Assembly: GCA_050290225.1 (NCBI GenBank)
Contig: JBNKHG010000009.1
Coordinates: 1 to 23,195, forward strand
Reading direction: 5' to 3'
DNA from: JBNKHG01 sp050290225
Lineage (GTDB): Bacteria; Pseudomonadota; Gammaproteobacteria; Pseudomonadales; Cellvibrionaceae
DNA: 23,195 nucleotides
Both the position numbers and the translations under genes were made by a program. Of the stretch, positions 6,702 through 15,702 are shown piece after piece. The notes under the pieces were generated by a model. That model saw nothing but the letters and a program-made list of their open reading frames with translations. It was not told the origin of the DNA and made no database searches. Each line of letters starts with the position of its first letter. Position 1 is the first letter of the stretch.

Positions 6702-7913
6702 TCACGCCAACAGCCTTTCCACCAACCTCACCCAAAAACTCGCCCCCACCGGCAGAATCGCATCGTTAAAGTCATAACGAGGTTCGTGGATCATGCAGAC
6801 GCTTCCCTGGCTTGTTTCATTTGCTTCGCCGCCGGCGGCATTACCATTGCCGAGCCAGATATAGGCGCCGGGTTTGTGCTGGAGAAAACAGGCAAAATCC
6901 TCGGAACCGGTTTGCCGAGGGGCTTCCTGGGGCGGCAATACCTGATCCGTACCCACCACGTCGATGGCGACTTTCTGCGCCATGGCGGCCATCTCCGGAT
7001 CATTGTTGGTCGCCGGCGTGCGCTGTTCCCAGTGAATGTCAGTTTTGACGCCCAGAGCTTGCGCTGTGTATTCGGTGATAGTCGTAAATCGGTCTTTGAT
7101 CAATTCCCCAATGTCCGAGGTAAAGGCGCGGGCCGTGCCACGGATCCGCACCGTCTGCGGTATGACATTCCAACTGTTCTCGCCGCCCTGGATACTGGTG
7201 GCGCTGATGACCGCCGTTTGTTGCGCGTCGACATTGCGGCTGACAATGCTCTGCCAGGCGGTCAGCATGTGTCCCGCGGCCAGAATCGGATCAACGCCGG
7301 TGTGCGGCAGCGCGCCATGGGTGCCCTTGCCCGTGATGGTGACTTCGAACAGATGCATGGCGGCCATCACAGGCCCCGGGCAAACGGCGAAAGTGCCCAC
7401 CGGCAGCGGTGGCCAGTTGTGCATGCCGAAGATGCTCTCCATGGGGAAGCGGTCGAACAGCCCGTCATCGATCATGGCCTGGGCGCCGCTGCCGGTGTCA
7501 TTGGCCTCTTCGGCAGGCTGGAAGATAAAGTGCACAGTACCCTCGAATTGCCTGGTTTGTGCCAAATACCTGGCGGCCGCCAGCAGCATGGTGGTGTGGC
7601 CGTCATGACCGCAACCGTGCATCCTGCCCGGGTAGACCGACTTGTGGGCAAAGTTGTTCAGTTCCTCCATGGGCAGCGCGTCCATATCGGCGCGCAGGCC
7701 AACGCTCTTCCCACCGCTGTCTGTTGTTAAAGTACCGACCACGCCTGTTCTGCCAACGCCGCGCGTGACGTCAATGCCGCATTCTGCCAATTGCGCCGCC
7801 ACAAAATCGGCGGTGCGGGTTTCGTTGAACGCCAACTCGGGGTGGGCGTGCAGGTCGCGGCGCCAGGCCGTCAGAATGGCCTGTTCGGACAGGATGTCAG
7901 GTATCAAGTTCAT
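6702..7913 (-). CDS. M20 family amidohydrolase (hippurate hydrolase / aminoacylase type)
   Basis: A cytoplasmic, dizinc-type peptidase-fold enzyme of 403 residues that cleaves N-acyl or amide bonds on amino-acid-like substrates. Metal ligands are visible: the LRADMDALP motif, MHGCGHDGH (C101, H103), the catalytic/ligand pair in PAEEAN (E135-E136), H165 in FGMHNWP, and the final histidine in CMIHEPRYDFND. The lid-domain dimerisation segment (GKGTHGALPHTGVDPI) is present. The start at 7913 is preferred over the in-frame ATG at 7967 because GGGGAGGG lies just upstream and the family N-terminus begins there. It overlaps the MFS gene end by 17 bases, indicating translational coupling. Within this operon it may process an amide product of the imported compound; substrate unknown. 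Confidence 0.93.
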   Translation of the reverse strand: MNLIPDILSEQAILTAWRRDLHAHPELAFNETRTADFVAAQLAECGIDVTRGVGRTGVVGTLTTDSGGKSVGLRADMDALPMEELNNFAHKSVYPGRMHGCGHDGHTTMLLAAARYLAQTRQFEGTVHFIFQPAEEANDTGSGAQAMIDDGLFDRFPMESIFGMHNWPPLPVGTFAVCPGPVMAAMHLFEVTITGKGTHGALPHTGVDPILAAGHMLTAWQSIVSRNVDAQQTAVISATSIQGGENSWNVIPQTVRIRGTARAFTSDIGELIKDRFTTITEYTAQALGVKTDIHWEQRTPATNNDPEMAAMAQKVAIDVVGTDQVLPPQEAPRQTGSEDFACFLQHKPGAYIWLGNGNAAGGEANETSQGSVCMIHEPRYDFNDAILPVGASFWVRLVERLLA

Positions 7914-9204
7914 AGGTGCCCTCCCCGGCAATCTGCCCGCCTTGCGCGGCCAGTGTTTCTTCACCAATCGATTTTCCGGCCCACCAGAAATGCAAGGCGG
8001 CCCAGAGTGCGGTCAAGGAGGTCAACAGCATGGCCGCCCCCAGGGCACTCTCGTCAAAATAGGGTTTCAGTAGATCACTACCAATACCAACCGCCTGAGG
8101 CCCCAGCCCGGCCCCCAGCAAATTTTGAATGAACATGACGATGGCAATGGTGAGCGCCCGTATTTTTACATTGGCCAGCCCCTGGATCAGGGCAAATGCG
8201 GGACCGTAGTAGAAGAAATACAGGGCGTTGAACAAAAACAGCACCAATAGCGAGAGTTGCGGGTTGGGCAACAGCAGGGATGTCATCAGGACCAGGGGCA
8301 TGAATGCGGTGCTCACCGCCAGAAGCCGCACCTGCATCCGTTCGTCCGAGGCCCCATAGCGATGGGTCAGATAGCCGCCAAGGTAGATACCCACGATGCC
8401 GCCGACCCCGGTCACGAAAGCCAGCCAGGAGCCGAGCTCACCGGTGGCCATGCCATGGCTGCGGATATAATAGGCGGGGATCCACTGTGACACGCCAATG
8501 CCGGCAAAGGTCGCGAGGGTAATGCCGGCGACGATGTGCCACAAGGCGGGCTGCAATCGGAGCATGGCCACGACCGTTCCCAGATCCGGGCTTTTGGCGG
8601 GCTCCGGAGCCCTGCCATCCGACAATCCTCGCGGGGGCTCCTTGATACTGAGCTTCACCAGCACTGCCAGCAACAGCCCCGGCAGACCCACCACCATGAA
8701 CGCCACCCGCCAGCCATAGAGTTCATTCACCCAACCCCCGGCCAGATACCCGCCCAGAATCCCCAGGGGCACGCCCATCATATACAGCGAGACCGCGCGG
8801 GATCGTTCCGCGCGGGGAAAATAATCCGCGATCAGGGAATGGGCGGGCGGGGAACAACCCGCTTCGCCGACGCCGACACCGATACGCACCAGCAGTAATT
8901 GCAGGAAGTTGGTCACCAGGCCACACAACACCGTCATACCGCTCCAAATGGCCAGGGCCAGGGAGATGATGGTGACGCGGTTGCCGGAATCCGCCCAGCG
9001 GGCAATCGGAATCCCCAATGTGCAGTAAAACACGGCGAAGGCAATGCCCGACAGAAAACCCAGCTGCGTGTCGCTGAGCAGTAGCTCGGTTTTGATGGGC
9101 TCCATCAACAGGGCAAGGATCTGCCGATCGATAAAGTTAAAGGTGTAGACCACCAGTAACAGCGAAATCACATAGCGTTTATAACGGACGGTCGGTACGG
9201 GCAT
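7897..9204 (-). CDS. MFS transporter (spinster-like)
   Basis: A 435-residue inner-membrane transporter with about twelve hydrophobic helices. Features visible are the N-terminal FNFIDRQILALLMEPIK segment typical of the spinster/aromatic-compound group, the loop 2-3 motif GIPIARWADSGNR, and GVGVGEAGCSPPAHSLIADYFP followed by RSRAVSLYMMGVPLG in helix 4-5. A central hydrophilic loop (EPPRGLSDGRAPEPAKSPD) divides the two halves. It begins three bases after the tannase-family gene and overlaps the M20 gene start, so the three form an operon. It probably imports the product released by the secreted esterase, but this is inferred from context only. Confidence 0.92.
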   Translation of the reverse strand: MPVPTVRYKRYVISLLLVVYTFNFIDRQILALLMEPIKTELLLSDTQLGFLSGIAFAVFYCTLGIPIARWADSGNRVTIISLALAIWSGMTVLCGLVTNFLQLLLVRIGVGVGEAGCSPPAHSLIADYFPRAERSRAVSLYMMGVPLGILGGYLAGGWVNELYGWRVAFMVVGLPGLLLAVLVKLSIKEPPRGLSDGRAPEPAKSPDLGTVVAMLRLQPALWHIVAGITLATFAGIGVSQWIPAYYIRSHGMATGELGSWLAFVTGVGGIVGIYLGGYLTHRYGASDERMQVRLLAVSTAFMPLVLMTSLLLPNPQLSLLVLFLFNALYFFYYGPAFALIQGLANVKIRALTIAIVMFIQNLLGAGLGPQAVGIGSDLLKPYFDESALGAAMLLTSLTALWAALHFWWAGKSIGEETLAAQGGQIAGEGTYELDT

Positions 9205-9207
9205 GGG

Positions 9208-10932
9208 TTAGGGTACCCCTGTGGTTTCAGGGTGGTGGATAGGGAGGCGCTCTCGCGGCGGGTCTTCACAGGCGAAGTGTTCAGCCCGCTGAGCGCTTTC
9301 TGTTTTTTCGTTTTCTTTGTTTTCTTCTTTTCCCTGTAGTATCGCCCGTTGGGGATAGGGGCACAGTGGCCGGGTAAAAGCGACCCCCGCCTCGGGTTTG
9401 TCATTGACGTATTTGGTGGCGATGATCTTGTCCGGCGCCCTGCCTTCTTCCACCCAGGCTTCCAGGGCACGTCGAATGTGGTGACGGGGATCATTTTGCA
9501 ATGGCAGCGGCAAGGCTGGATTTACCATCTGTCCAAAGGCGTTGGCGCCGGGCCCACCCGCACAATGGCCCATGCCCGGCGCCATGAACAGGCGAAAAAA
9601 GTCCTGGGTATCGGCAAGACCGCCCATCCTTTCCACCACATCGTCAAAGTACCGGATACCGCCCTGAGCGGGGATCGCCGCATCCCCCCAGCCAAAATAC
9701 ATCAACAGTTTCCCGCCCCGGTTTTTGAAGGCGCTCAAGTCCGGGTTATCGGCATTCAATACGCTGGAAAGTGGTTCCCCCCCAACCTTTTTGTTGTACG
9801 CAACCACCATGTCCCGATCAAAGTTCAGTGCGGCCAGACGCCACTGAGGATCATCAAAAACGACATACCGGTAAAAGGCTTCGGCGATGGACAGGGAGAC
9901 GGGCGGTGTGGGAGGCGTCGCGACGTCGTCTGACATCGGTTCGGAGACGGGCATAAAATGCTTCCATCCGCTGCCCGTCTCCATCGTCGGCAGGAAACCA
10001 AACTGAAACAACTCGCCGGTCCCGGGGTGCGGCGCCCCCTGATAGATTTTGTTCAGGGTGGTCAGTTGGGGAACGCTGAGGCAGTCGTCCGTTCTTTTCT
10101 CAGTACAAGCCAAAACCGCGGGATCGAACGGGCAATAGCGGGGATCCGCGGCGATGCCATCAACGACATGCGCTTGCGGTAAGCAAGACGCCAGTGCCGC
10201 CTCCTGAATGACGGGTAGCATCTGTGCCGGGATACGGCTCAACGGTCCGTCCAGCCACAGTTGCCCGCGGAACCCGAGGCTCGCTAAATCCCGGGTCAGG
10301 GAGATATTGGGCGCGCCGACAAGAACACCGTCCCAGTCCTGCGGATACCGTTGGGCCGCCATCAAGCCCTGCTGACCGCCATTGGAACAACCGGCAAAGT
10401 AGGAATGATGCGGGCCCGCGCCGTAGTACGCTTCCATGAGGGTATGGGCACTGTCCCGCGTGCGCTTCGATGCACGGTAACCCCAATCGATTACCTTTTC
10501 CGGTTGTTGGTAAGCCCAGCGGTATAGGTCATCAATGCCTTTTACTCGATGGCCGTCATCTGACGCTGCCACCGCATTGCCTTCCAGCAAAAAGCCAACC
10601 AACGCCTGATAGTTGATTTGTCCCCCGCCGCCGCCTTGGCCATGCTGGTAATAGCGGCCGTTCCAGTCCTCGGGCAACCAAACCTCAAAGTGGATAGTCG
10701 ATTGCTCGGTGGGTCGGGATACTCCAATGACGCGGCAAAATGCCGGCACCGGATAGGTATCGCCGTTCGGGGTCTCAAAATTGCCGGCAGGAATTGTCTT
10801 GGAGAGAGTGATTTCCCCGTCCGGAAACTGCATCCCGATGAACGCTTCACAGGGTTTCTGCGCCGCCAGGACCGAGGTCGGCGGCAAGCCAACCGCAATA
10901 ATCAGTAAAATCACACAACGCAATTGCCACAT
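9208..10932 (-). CDS. Tannase/feruloyl-esterase family enzyme, secreted
   Basis: An alpha/beta-hydrolase of the tannase and feruloyl esterase family, 574 residues from the chosen start. The Sec signal peptide is MWQLRCVILLIIAVGLPPTS followed by VLAA, so the enzyme acts in the periplasm or outside. The nucleophile lies in GCSNGGQQG (S183), with the acid in FGWGDAAIP and the histidine in GMGHCAGGPG. Paired cysteines fit the family's disulfide next to the active site. The family hydrolyses esters of aromatic acids such as gallate or ferulate, and some members act on phthalate monoesters; the substrate here is unknown. The ATG at 10932 is chosen because the signal peptide begins there, though GGGAGG is too close; an open extension to 10998 or 11130 exists. 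The C-terminus carries an unusual Lys/Glu/Asn run. It is first gene of the operon with MFS and M20. Confidence 0.92.
   Translation of the reverse strand: MWQLRCVILLIIAVGLPPTSVLAAQKPCEAFIGMQFPDGEITLSKTIPAGNFETPNGDTYPVPAFCRVIGVSRPTEQSTIHFEVWLPEDWNGRYYQHGQGGGGGQINYQALVGFLLEGNAVAASDDGHRVKGIDDLYRWAYQQPEKVIDWGYRASKRTRDSAHTLMEAYYGAGPHHSYFAGCSNGGQQGLMAAQRYPQDWDGVLVGAPNISLTRDLASLGFRGQLWLDGPLSRIPAQMLPVIQEAALASCLPQAHVVDGIAADPRYCPFDPAVLACTEKRTDDCLSVPQLTTLNKIYQGAPHPGTGELFQFGFLPTMETGSGWKHFMPVSEPMSDDVATPPTPPVSLSIAEAFYRYVVFDDPQWRLAALNFDRDMVVAYNKKVGGEPLSSVLNADNPDLSAFKNRGGKLLMYFGWGDAAIPAQGGIRYFDDVVERMGGLADTQDFFRLFMAPGMGHCAGGPGANAFGQMVNPALPLPLQNDPRHHIRRALEAWVEEGRAPDKIIATKYVNDKPEAGVAFTRPLCPYPQRAILQGKEENKENEKTESAQRAEHFACEDPPRERLPIHHPETTGVP
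9310..9340. repeat. A/T-rich microrepeat in the tannase-family gene tail
   Basis: On the coding strand this segment is a degenerate run of GAAAAC/GAAGAA units encoding the charged tract KEENKENEKTE. Such runs arise by slippage. It follows the family's usual end point (CPYPQ) and precedes a Cys that could be the native terminal cysteine, so it looks like an inserted or expanded linker. Confidence 0.45.
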
Positions 10933-11365
10933 CCTCCCGAGGGGGCTCTTCGCCCCGCTGAATTCATCACAGTTCCGAAGCCAATCCCAACGATTCATAT
11001 ACCAACTGATGAAACCGGTTGCGAATCTCCCGCAGACTGTGCCCCCCTGGAGACCCCGGGAACCGGCACCCGCATTCTCGGTGTTGCATTGCATGGATAT
11101 CATGGTTCTCCGGGCGGTCACGCGCCCCACGTAGTATTACTCATACACCGCATACAGAGTATGGGATACCCACATTCAACAACCCATGGGAATGAAGGAC
11201 ACAACTATTGTCGCCACGGGACAAACCAACATAATCAATCCACTCTGCCGCCACTAACACGCCCTCCAAGCCGGAACGTTTCAGTCCATACGCGATCCGT
11301 ATATAATCAAGGCCTTTGCTACTATTAAAAGAGGCGCCTGGATGATCGGGGGACAGTAACCATCC
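10933..11365. promoter_or_regulatory. Divergent control region between the tannase operon and the AraC-type gene
   Basis: No gene is supported here. A palindrome CATAC-AGA-GTATG lies at 11151-11163, preceded by a further CATAC at 11142-11146 and followed by ATAC, so half-sites recur in the order direct, direct, inverted. Paired half-sites of this kind suit an AraC-type activator, but binding is inference. On the plus strand TATAAT at 11302-11307, with a weak TTTCAG 17 bases upstream, is a candidate promoter for the AraC-type gene about 58 bases downstream. The part from 10933 to 11130 could instead encode a 66-residue N-terminal extension of the esterase, but it has no family resemblance. Confidence 0.4.
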
Positions 11366-12403
11366 ATGCTGGAATTCAAAGACTACATCGGTAACGAATA
11401 CGTTAGAGGGTTTCTTCAAGGCGCGGTCCGCAAGGGATTCGACCCATATCCTATTCTCAAAACTGCGGGCATCCCCGAGGAGGCCTACGACGACCCGGAA
11501 GCCCGTATCGATGGCATGCAACTCCACAGCCTGATCCAGGCGGTCCAGGAGGCCACTAACGATATTTACCTGGGTTTCCTGGAATACCCCACCCAACCGC
11601 CTATGGGAACTGAAGTGGCCAAGATCGGCTTGGGTAGTGAAACCCTCGGCGAAGCCCTGAAGAGCGCAAGTGCCTTCGTGGAGTTCTACCGCAACGATTT
11701 CAACTACGGTTACACACTGATACCCAAGACCCATGAAGTTTGTCTGGGCGTCAACTTCAAATGCGTGAAGGGATTGGACAGACACATTCTCGACTTCTAC
11801 CGGTTAAGTAATTCCTACCGGTTTTTCTGCTGGCTGATCAGCCAACGCATCAAGCTGATTCGAGTGTGCTTTCCCGGGCCAAAACCAGACTACTGCTACG
11901 ATTACCGCACATTATTTCATTGCGATATCCAGTTCAATCAACCGGAATGTCAGTTCTGTTTTGATAAGAAATACCTGAATATCCCGATTGACCGAATGGA
12001 GTCGGAAATTACCGATCTCGCCCTGAAACGAGACGACTGGCTGGGAATTCCGGGCGATGAGCGCAGTCTAACCAGCCAGATTGAGCAGGTTTTATTGGAA
12101 TTACAAAAGCAAAATTGTGCATCGCCCTCTATCAACGCCGTCGCCGACATCGTCTCCCTGCACCCCCGCACCTTGCGCAGAATGCTGGCCAGGGAAAACG
12201 AAACCTTTCAGAAGATAAAAACACGCTTGCGGCGCGATTTCGCTATTAAACTCTTGCTGGATACTCAAATCCCCGTGGCCACCATAGCGGAAAGGGTGGG
12301 GTTCGCCGAACCCGGCGACTTTACCCACGCCTTTGTCCGGTGGACAGGCTTAACCCCAACCGATTATCGAGCCACACAGGGCAGGAGCCACGCCGGGCGC
12401 TGA
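11366..12403 (+). CDS. AraC-family regulator with N-terminal ligand-binding domain (OruR/ArgR-like)
   Basis: A 345-residue regulator. The first 190 residues match the arabinose-binding-like domain of the OruR/VirS/ArgR-type AraC group (FLQGAVRKGFDPYPILKTAGIP at the start, then the QEATNDIYLGFL and GEALKSASAFVEFY segments). Residues about 240-340 form the double helix-turn-helix: SINAVADIVSLHPRTLRRML, then VATIAERVGFAEPGDFTHAF and RWTGLTPTDYRA. The start at 11366 is the first available; GGGGGA lies about 13 bases upstream. It is divergent from the tannase-MFS-M20 operon and convergent, five bases apart, with the carboxylase operon on the right. Members of this group often control catabolic operons next to them, so it may govern both sides. 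The inducer is unknown. Confidence 0.93.
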   Translation: MLEFKDYIGNEYVRGFLQGAVRKGFDPYPILKTAGIPEEAYDDPEARIDGMQLHSLIQAVQEATNDIYLGFLEYPTQPPMGTEVAKIGLGSETLGEALKSASAFVEFYRNDFNYGYTLIPKTHEVCLGVNFKCVKGLDRHILDFYRLSNSYRFFCWLISQRIKLIRVCFPGPKPDYCYDYRTLFHCDIQFNQPECQFCFDKKYLNIPIDRMESEITDLALKRDDWLGIPGDERSLTSQIEQVLLELQKQNCASPSINAVADIVSLHPRTLRRMLARENETFQKIKTRLRRDFAIKLLLDTQIPVATIAERVGFAEPGDFTHAFVRWTGLTPTDYRATQGRSHAGR

Positions 12404-12408
12404 CTCGA

Positions 12409-15400
12409 TCAGGTTGTGGTTTCCAAACTATTGATGATCCAATGCCGCGTATCCAACGGATCGATCACCGCATCGATCTCCAGGAAGGAGGCCATGGACA
12501 TCGCGTTGCCCGCTTCATAGGCCTGCGCCACCAGCTTGTCGAACAGGGCCTGGCGTTTTTGGGGATCAGTCTCCGCCTCCAGTTCTCGCTTGAAACCGAG
12601 TCTAACCCCCCCTTCCAACCCCATAGGGCCGAACTCACCGCTGGGCCAGGACACGGTGGCGACTGTAGTGGAGAAACTGCCCCCTGCCATGGCCATCGCA
12701 CCCAGTCCATATCCACGGCGCAGGCACACCATCAGGAAAGGCACTTCCAGGTTGGCCCCGGCGGCCATGAAGGCACAGGAGTTACCTACCCCGCCCGCTT
12801 CTTCATTGTCCGGTCCGACCATAAAACCAGGCGTGTCGCACAGGGAGAGCACGGGTAGCTTGAAACGGTTGCAGAGCGCTAAAAACCGGGCGGCCTTGTC
12901 GGCTGCGGGCGCATCAATGGCGCCACCCATGTGCTGGGGATTATTGGCCAACAAGCCCAGGGAACGGCCGGCAACCCGGATAAAGCCGGTGACCATGGCA
13001 AGACCATAATCTGCTTTGAGTTCAAGAAAGGAATGCTGGTCCGCCAAAGTGGCTATCACAGCCCGGATGTCATACACCCGCTTTCGGTCCTCGGGGATCA
13101 AGTGGCGCAACAGGCGCTGATCAGATGCCTGCCACGCCGGCAGCGGGCCCTGAAAGAAAGACAACAAATGCCGCGCTGCCTGAACAGCCTGGGTATCGTC
13201 TTCTACCAGTACGTCAATCAGACCCGTTCGCGATTGCATTGGCGCGGGACCGATATCCTTGGGGCTGAAAGTCCCCAGCCCCCCACCTTCGATCATCGCC
13301 GGGCCACCCATGCCAATCCAGCTGTTTCTGGTGGCGATCTTGAAATCGCAACTCCCAAAGATAGCGGCGTTGCCCGCAAAACAATATCCCGAGTTCACAC
13401 CGATTTTGGGGCCCCTGCCTTTCAATCGAGCCATTATGTGAAAGGTTTTCAGGTCCAGTCCGGCGGCGGCAACATCGGCAAAATCAGTATCCCCCGGTCG
13501 GCCACCACCGCCTTCGGTGAAAAACACTACCGGCAATGACAAATCCGCCGCCACCTCCAGCACACGGTCGGTTTTCTTATGGCCGAAACTGCCCTGGGTA
13601 CCGGCCATCACCGTGGCATCGTAGGCCAGAACCGCCACGCGGTTGGCCTCCCTGGGAAAATGACGGCCGTTCACACTGCCGATACCCGCTACGATGCCAT
13701 CGGCGGGTGTCTCTTTCATTAACTGTTCCCTGGATTTGCGTCTGCGCTGAGCGGCATAGACCAGTTGGCCATATTCAAGAAACGTGTTTTCATCACAGAG
13801 GTCACTGATATTTTCCCGCGCCGTGCACCGGCCCCGGTCGTGGCGTTTCGTTACCGCCTCAGGGCGGTTGGCGTCCAAGGTCAACGCCAGGCGTTTTTGC
13901 AACACCTCGAGATCCGGGCGGCGCGCGTCCAGATCCAGTTCCGTCGTTTTCGTTGGCGACGGGTCCCTTTCCTCGGCCTCCCGCAGCAATAGAATCGCAT
14001 CCCCGGGATTCAGCACGGCTCCGGGTGCGGCATGCAGCGCCAGTATTTCTCCCGCGCAGGGAGCAGTAATAACATGCTGCATCTTCATGGCTTCCACCAC
14101 AGCCAGTTCATGGCCCGGATTGACCACCTGCCCTTCCTCCACTTCAAAAGCGACCAGAACGCTCTGCATAGGAGGATATACGGGAAGTGTGCCTTTTTCA
14201 TAAACCGGGACCGGGTCGATGCCTTCAGCATCGCGGGATAACAAGTCAATATCGACATAGCGTTTTTTAACCGCACAGTCATCGACCTTCAATAACTCGT
14301 TGAGTCTGCCCTCGACCCCGCGCACACTGACTTGCCATTCCCGAACAACCGGAAGTGTGAGCAGCCGGCGCAGAAAATCCACATTGGTGTCCACACCGGT
14401 TATGCGAACCTCCGAGAGGGAACGCTCGGCTTTCACCAGCAACTGACTCACCTTGTCTGCCCGAGTATGGACAATGAGCTTGGCCAATAGGGAATCAAAA
14501 TTGGGATTGGTGGTATAGCCGGCGTAACCATAGGTATCCACACGAATGCCGGGGCCGCCCGGCATTTGGAACTGGGTCAGTGTCCCTCCCGTCGGCACCA
14601 GCTCACCTTGCGCGTTCAGGGTTTCAGTGTTTATGCGAGCTTGCAGGGCCATGCCGTTGGGTTTGGGAATGGCGGCTTGTTGCAACCCCATATCCCTCAG
14701 GGTTTCGCCTGCTACCAACCTAAGCTGAATTTCCACCAGATCAAGCCCGGTGATTTCTTCGGTAACGGTATGTTCCACCTGGATGCGGGGGTTGGTTTCG
14801 ATAAAGAAGAAACCGACGGCCTCACCTGTCCCATCAGGAGAGTCGTCCAGTTCCACCAGAAATTCCACCGTGCCCAATCCTTTGTAATGGCAGGCACGCC
14901 CAATAGTGACGGCCGCCTCAAACAGTTGATCTCGGATAGACGATTTCAGCCCAGGCGCGGGCGCAAGCTCAATGATTTTTTGGTTGCGGCGCTGAATGGT
15001 ACAGTCCCGCTCCCACAGGTGGATCACGTCAAGGCCGTCACCAACGATCTGCACTTCAATATGCCGGATTGCCGGCAGAAAACGCTCGACATACAACTCG
15101 TCAGAACCGAAGGCGGCTTTCGCCTCCGCTTGGCAGCGGGCAAAAGCAGAGTCAATCTCGGTCAGTTCCTTCACCACCCGCATGCCGCGCCCGCCGCCAC
15201 CGTTGACGGCTTTGATCATAATGGGCGCGCGGTCCTGTGCCTGGAAGAAGGCCCTGACATCATCGGCGGTTTTGATTTGATCGCTGCCTCCGATAACGGG
15301 AATGCCGGCAGTCCGTGCCAGCGTTTTCGCCGAGATTTTGTCACCAAAGCTTTGCAGTGTCGCAACATCCGGCCCGACAAAAATAATGCCGCTGTCTTCA

Positions 15401-15702
15401 CAGGCTTGGGCAAAATCCGCGTTTTCGCTCAATAGTCCATAACCTGGGTGCACCGCATCACAGCCGGTATCGAGTGCAACATCAACGAGGCTTTGGCTAT
15501 TGAGGTAGGCACTCACACCTGCGCCCGGTAGTTCAATGCTTTCATCGGCGTGTTGAATGTGCAGCGATGCTGCATCGTCCTGGGAATAAACCGCCACCGT
15601 GGGTATCCCCAACTCGGCGGCGGTGCGGGCGATGCGGATGGCGATTTCGCCACGGTTGGCGATCAACAGCTTTTTTAAGGGGGTATTTAAGGGAATGTTC
15701 AT
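12409..15702 (-). CDS. Single-chain biotin-dependent acyl-CoA carboxylase
   Basis: All carboxylase activities are on one 1097-residue chain. Biotin carboxylase is at about 10-455: the start KKLLIANRGEIAIRIARTA, the ATP-grasp loop GGGGRGM at 168-174, RDCTIQRRNQKIIELAP, and ETNPRIQVEHTVTE at 302-315. The biotinyl domain is at about 508-574 with EAMKM and biotin lysine K540. Carboxyltransferase fills about 598-1090 with both N and C subdomains (GGGGRPGDTDF, GNAAIFGSCDFKIAT, DTPGFMVGPDNEEAGGV, GGSFSTT). Size and order resemble the single-chain long-chain acyl-CoA carboxylases known from mycobacteria and proteobacteria. The reaction is ATP- and bicarbonate-dependent carboxylation of an acyl-CoA; which acyl-CoA is not clear. 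The start overlaps the synthetase stop by four bases (ATGA), indicating coupled translation. It ends five bases from the convergent AraC-type gene. Confidence 0.93.
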   Translation of the reverse strand: MNIPLNTPLKKLLIANRGEIAIRIARTAAELGIPTVAVYSQDDAASLHIQHADESIELPGAGVSAYLNSQSLVDVALDTGCDAVHPGYGLLSENADFAQACEDSGIIFVGPDVATLQSFGDKISAKTLARTAGIPVIGGSDQIKTADDVRAFFQAQDRAPIMIKAVNGGGGRGMRVVKELTEIDSAFARCQAEAKAAFGSDELYVERFLPAIRHIEVQIVGDGLDVIHLWERDCTIQRRNQKIIELAPAPGLKSSIRDQLFEAAVTIGRACHYKGLGTVEFLVELDDSPDGTGEAVGFFFIETNPRIQVEHTVTEEITGLDLVEIQLRLVAGETLRDMGLQQAAIPKPNGMALQARINTETLNAQGELVPTGGTLTQFQMPGGPGIRVDTYGYAGYTTNPNFDSLLAKLIVHTRADKVSQLLVKAERSLSEVRITGVDTNVDFLRRLLTLPVVREWQVSVRGVEGRLNELLKVDDCAVKKRYVDIDLLSRDAEGIDPVPVYEKGTLPVYPPMQSVLVAFEVEEGQVVNPGHELAVVEAMKMQHVITAPCAGEILALHAAPGAVLNPGDAILLLREAEERDPSPTKTTELDLDARRPDLEVLQKRLALTLDANRPEAVTKRHDRGRCTARENISDLCDENTFLEYGQLVYAAQRRRKSREQLMKETPADGIVAGIGSVNGRHFPREANRVAVLAYDATVMAGTQGSFGHKKTDRVLEVAADLSLPVVFFTEGGGGRPGDTDFADVAAAGLDLKTFHIMARLKGRGPKIGVNSGYCFAGNAAIFGSCDFKIATRNSWIGMGGPAMIEGGGLGTFSPKDIGPAPMQSRTGLIDVLVEDDTQAVQAARHLLSFFQGPLPAWQASDQRLLRHLIPEDRKRVYDIRAVIATLADQHSFLELKADYGLAMVTGFIRVAGRSLGLLANNPQHMGGAIDAPAADKAARFLALCNRFKLPVLSLCDTPGFMVGPDNEEAGGVGNSCAFMAAGANLEVPFLMVCLRRGYGLGAMAMAGGSFSTTVATVSWPSGEFGPMGLEGGVRLGFKRELEAETDPQKRQALFDKLVAQAYEAGNAMSMASFLEIDAVIDPLDTRHWIINSLETTT

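Noticed and set aside
6786..7730. Open plus-strand frame of 314 codons opposite the M20 gene
   Set aside because: Antisense shadow; the M20 metal-ligand motifs on the minus strand settle the coding strand.
11141..11785. Minus-strand frame of 214 codons overlapping the AraC-type gene start
   Set aside because: No domain seen; the plus strand encodes a full AraC-type protein with both domains.
14566..15435. Open plus-strand frame of 289 codons opposite the biotin carboxylase domain
   Set aside because: Antisense to conserved ATP-grasp motifs; no recognisable product.
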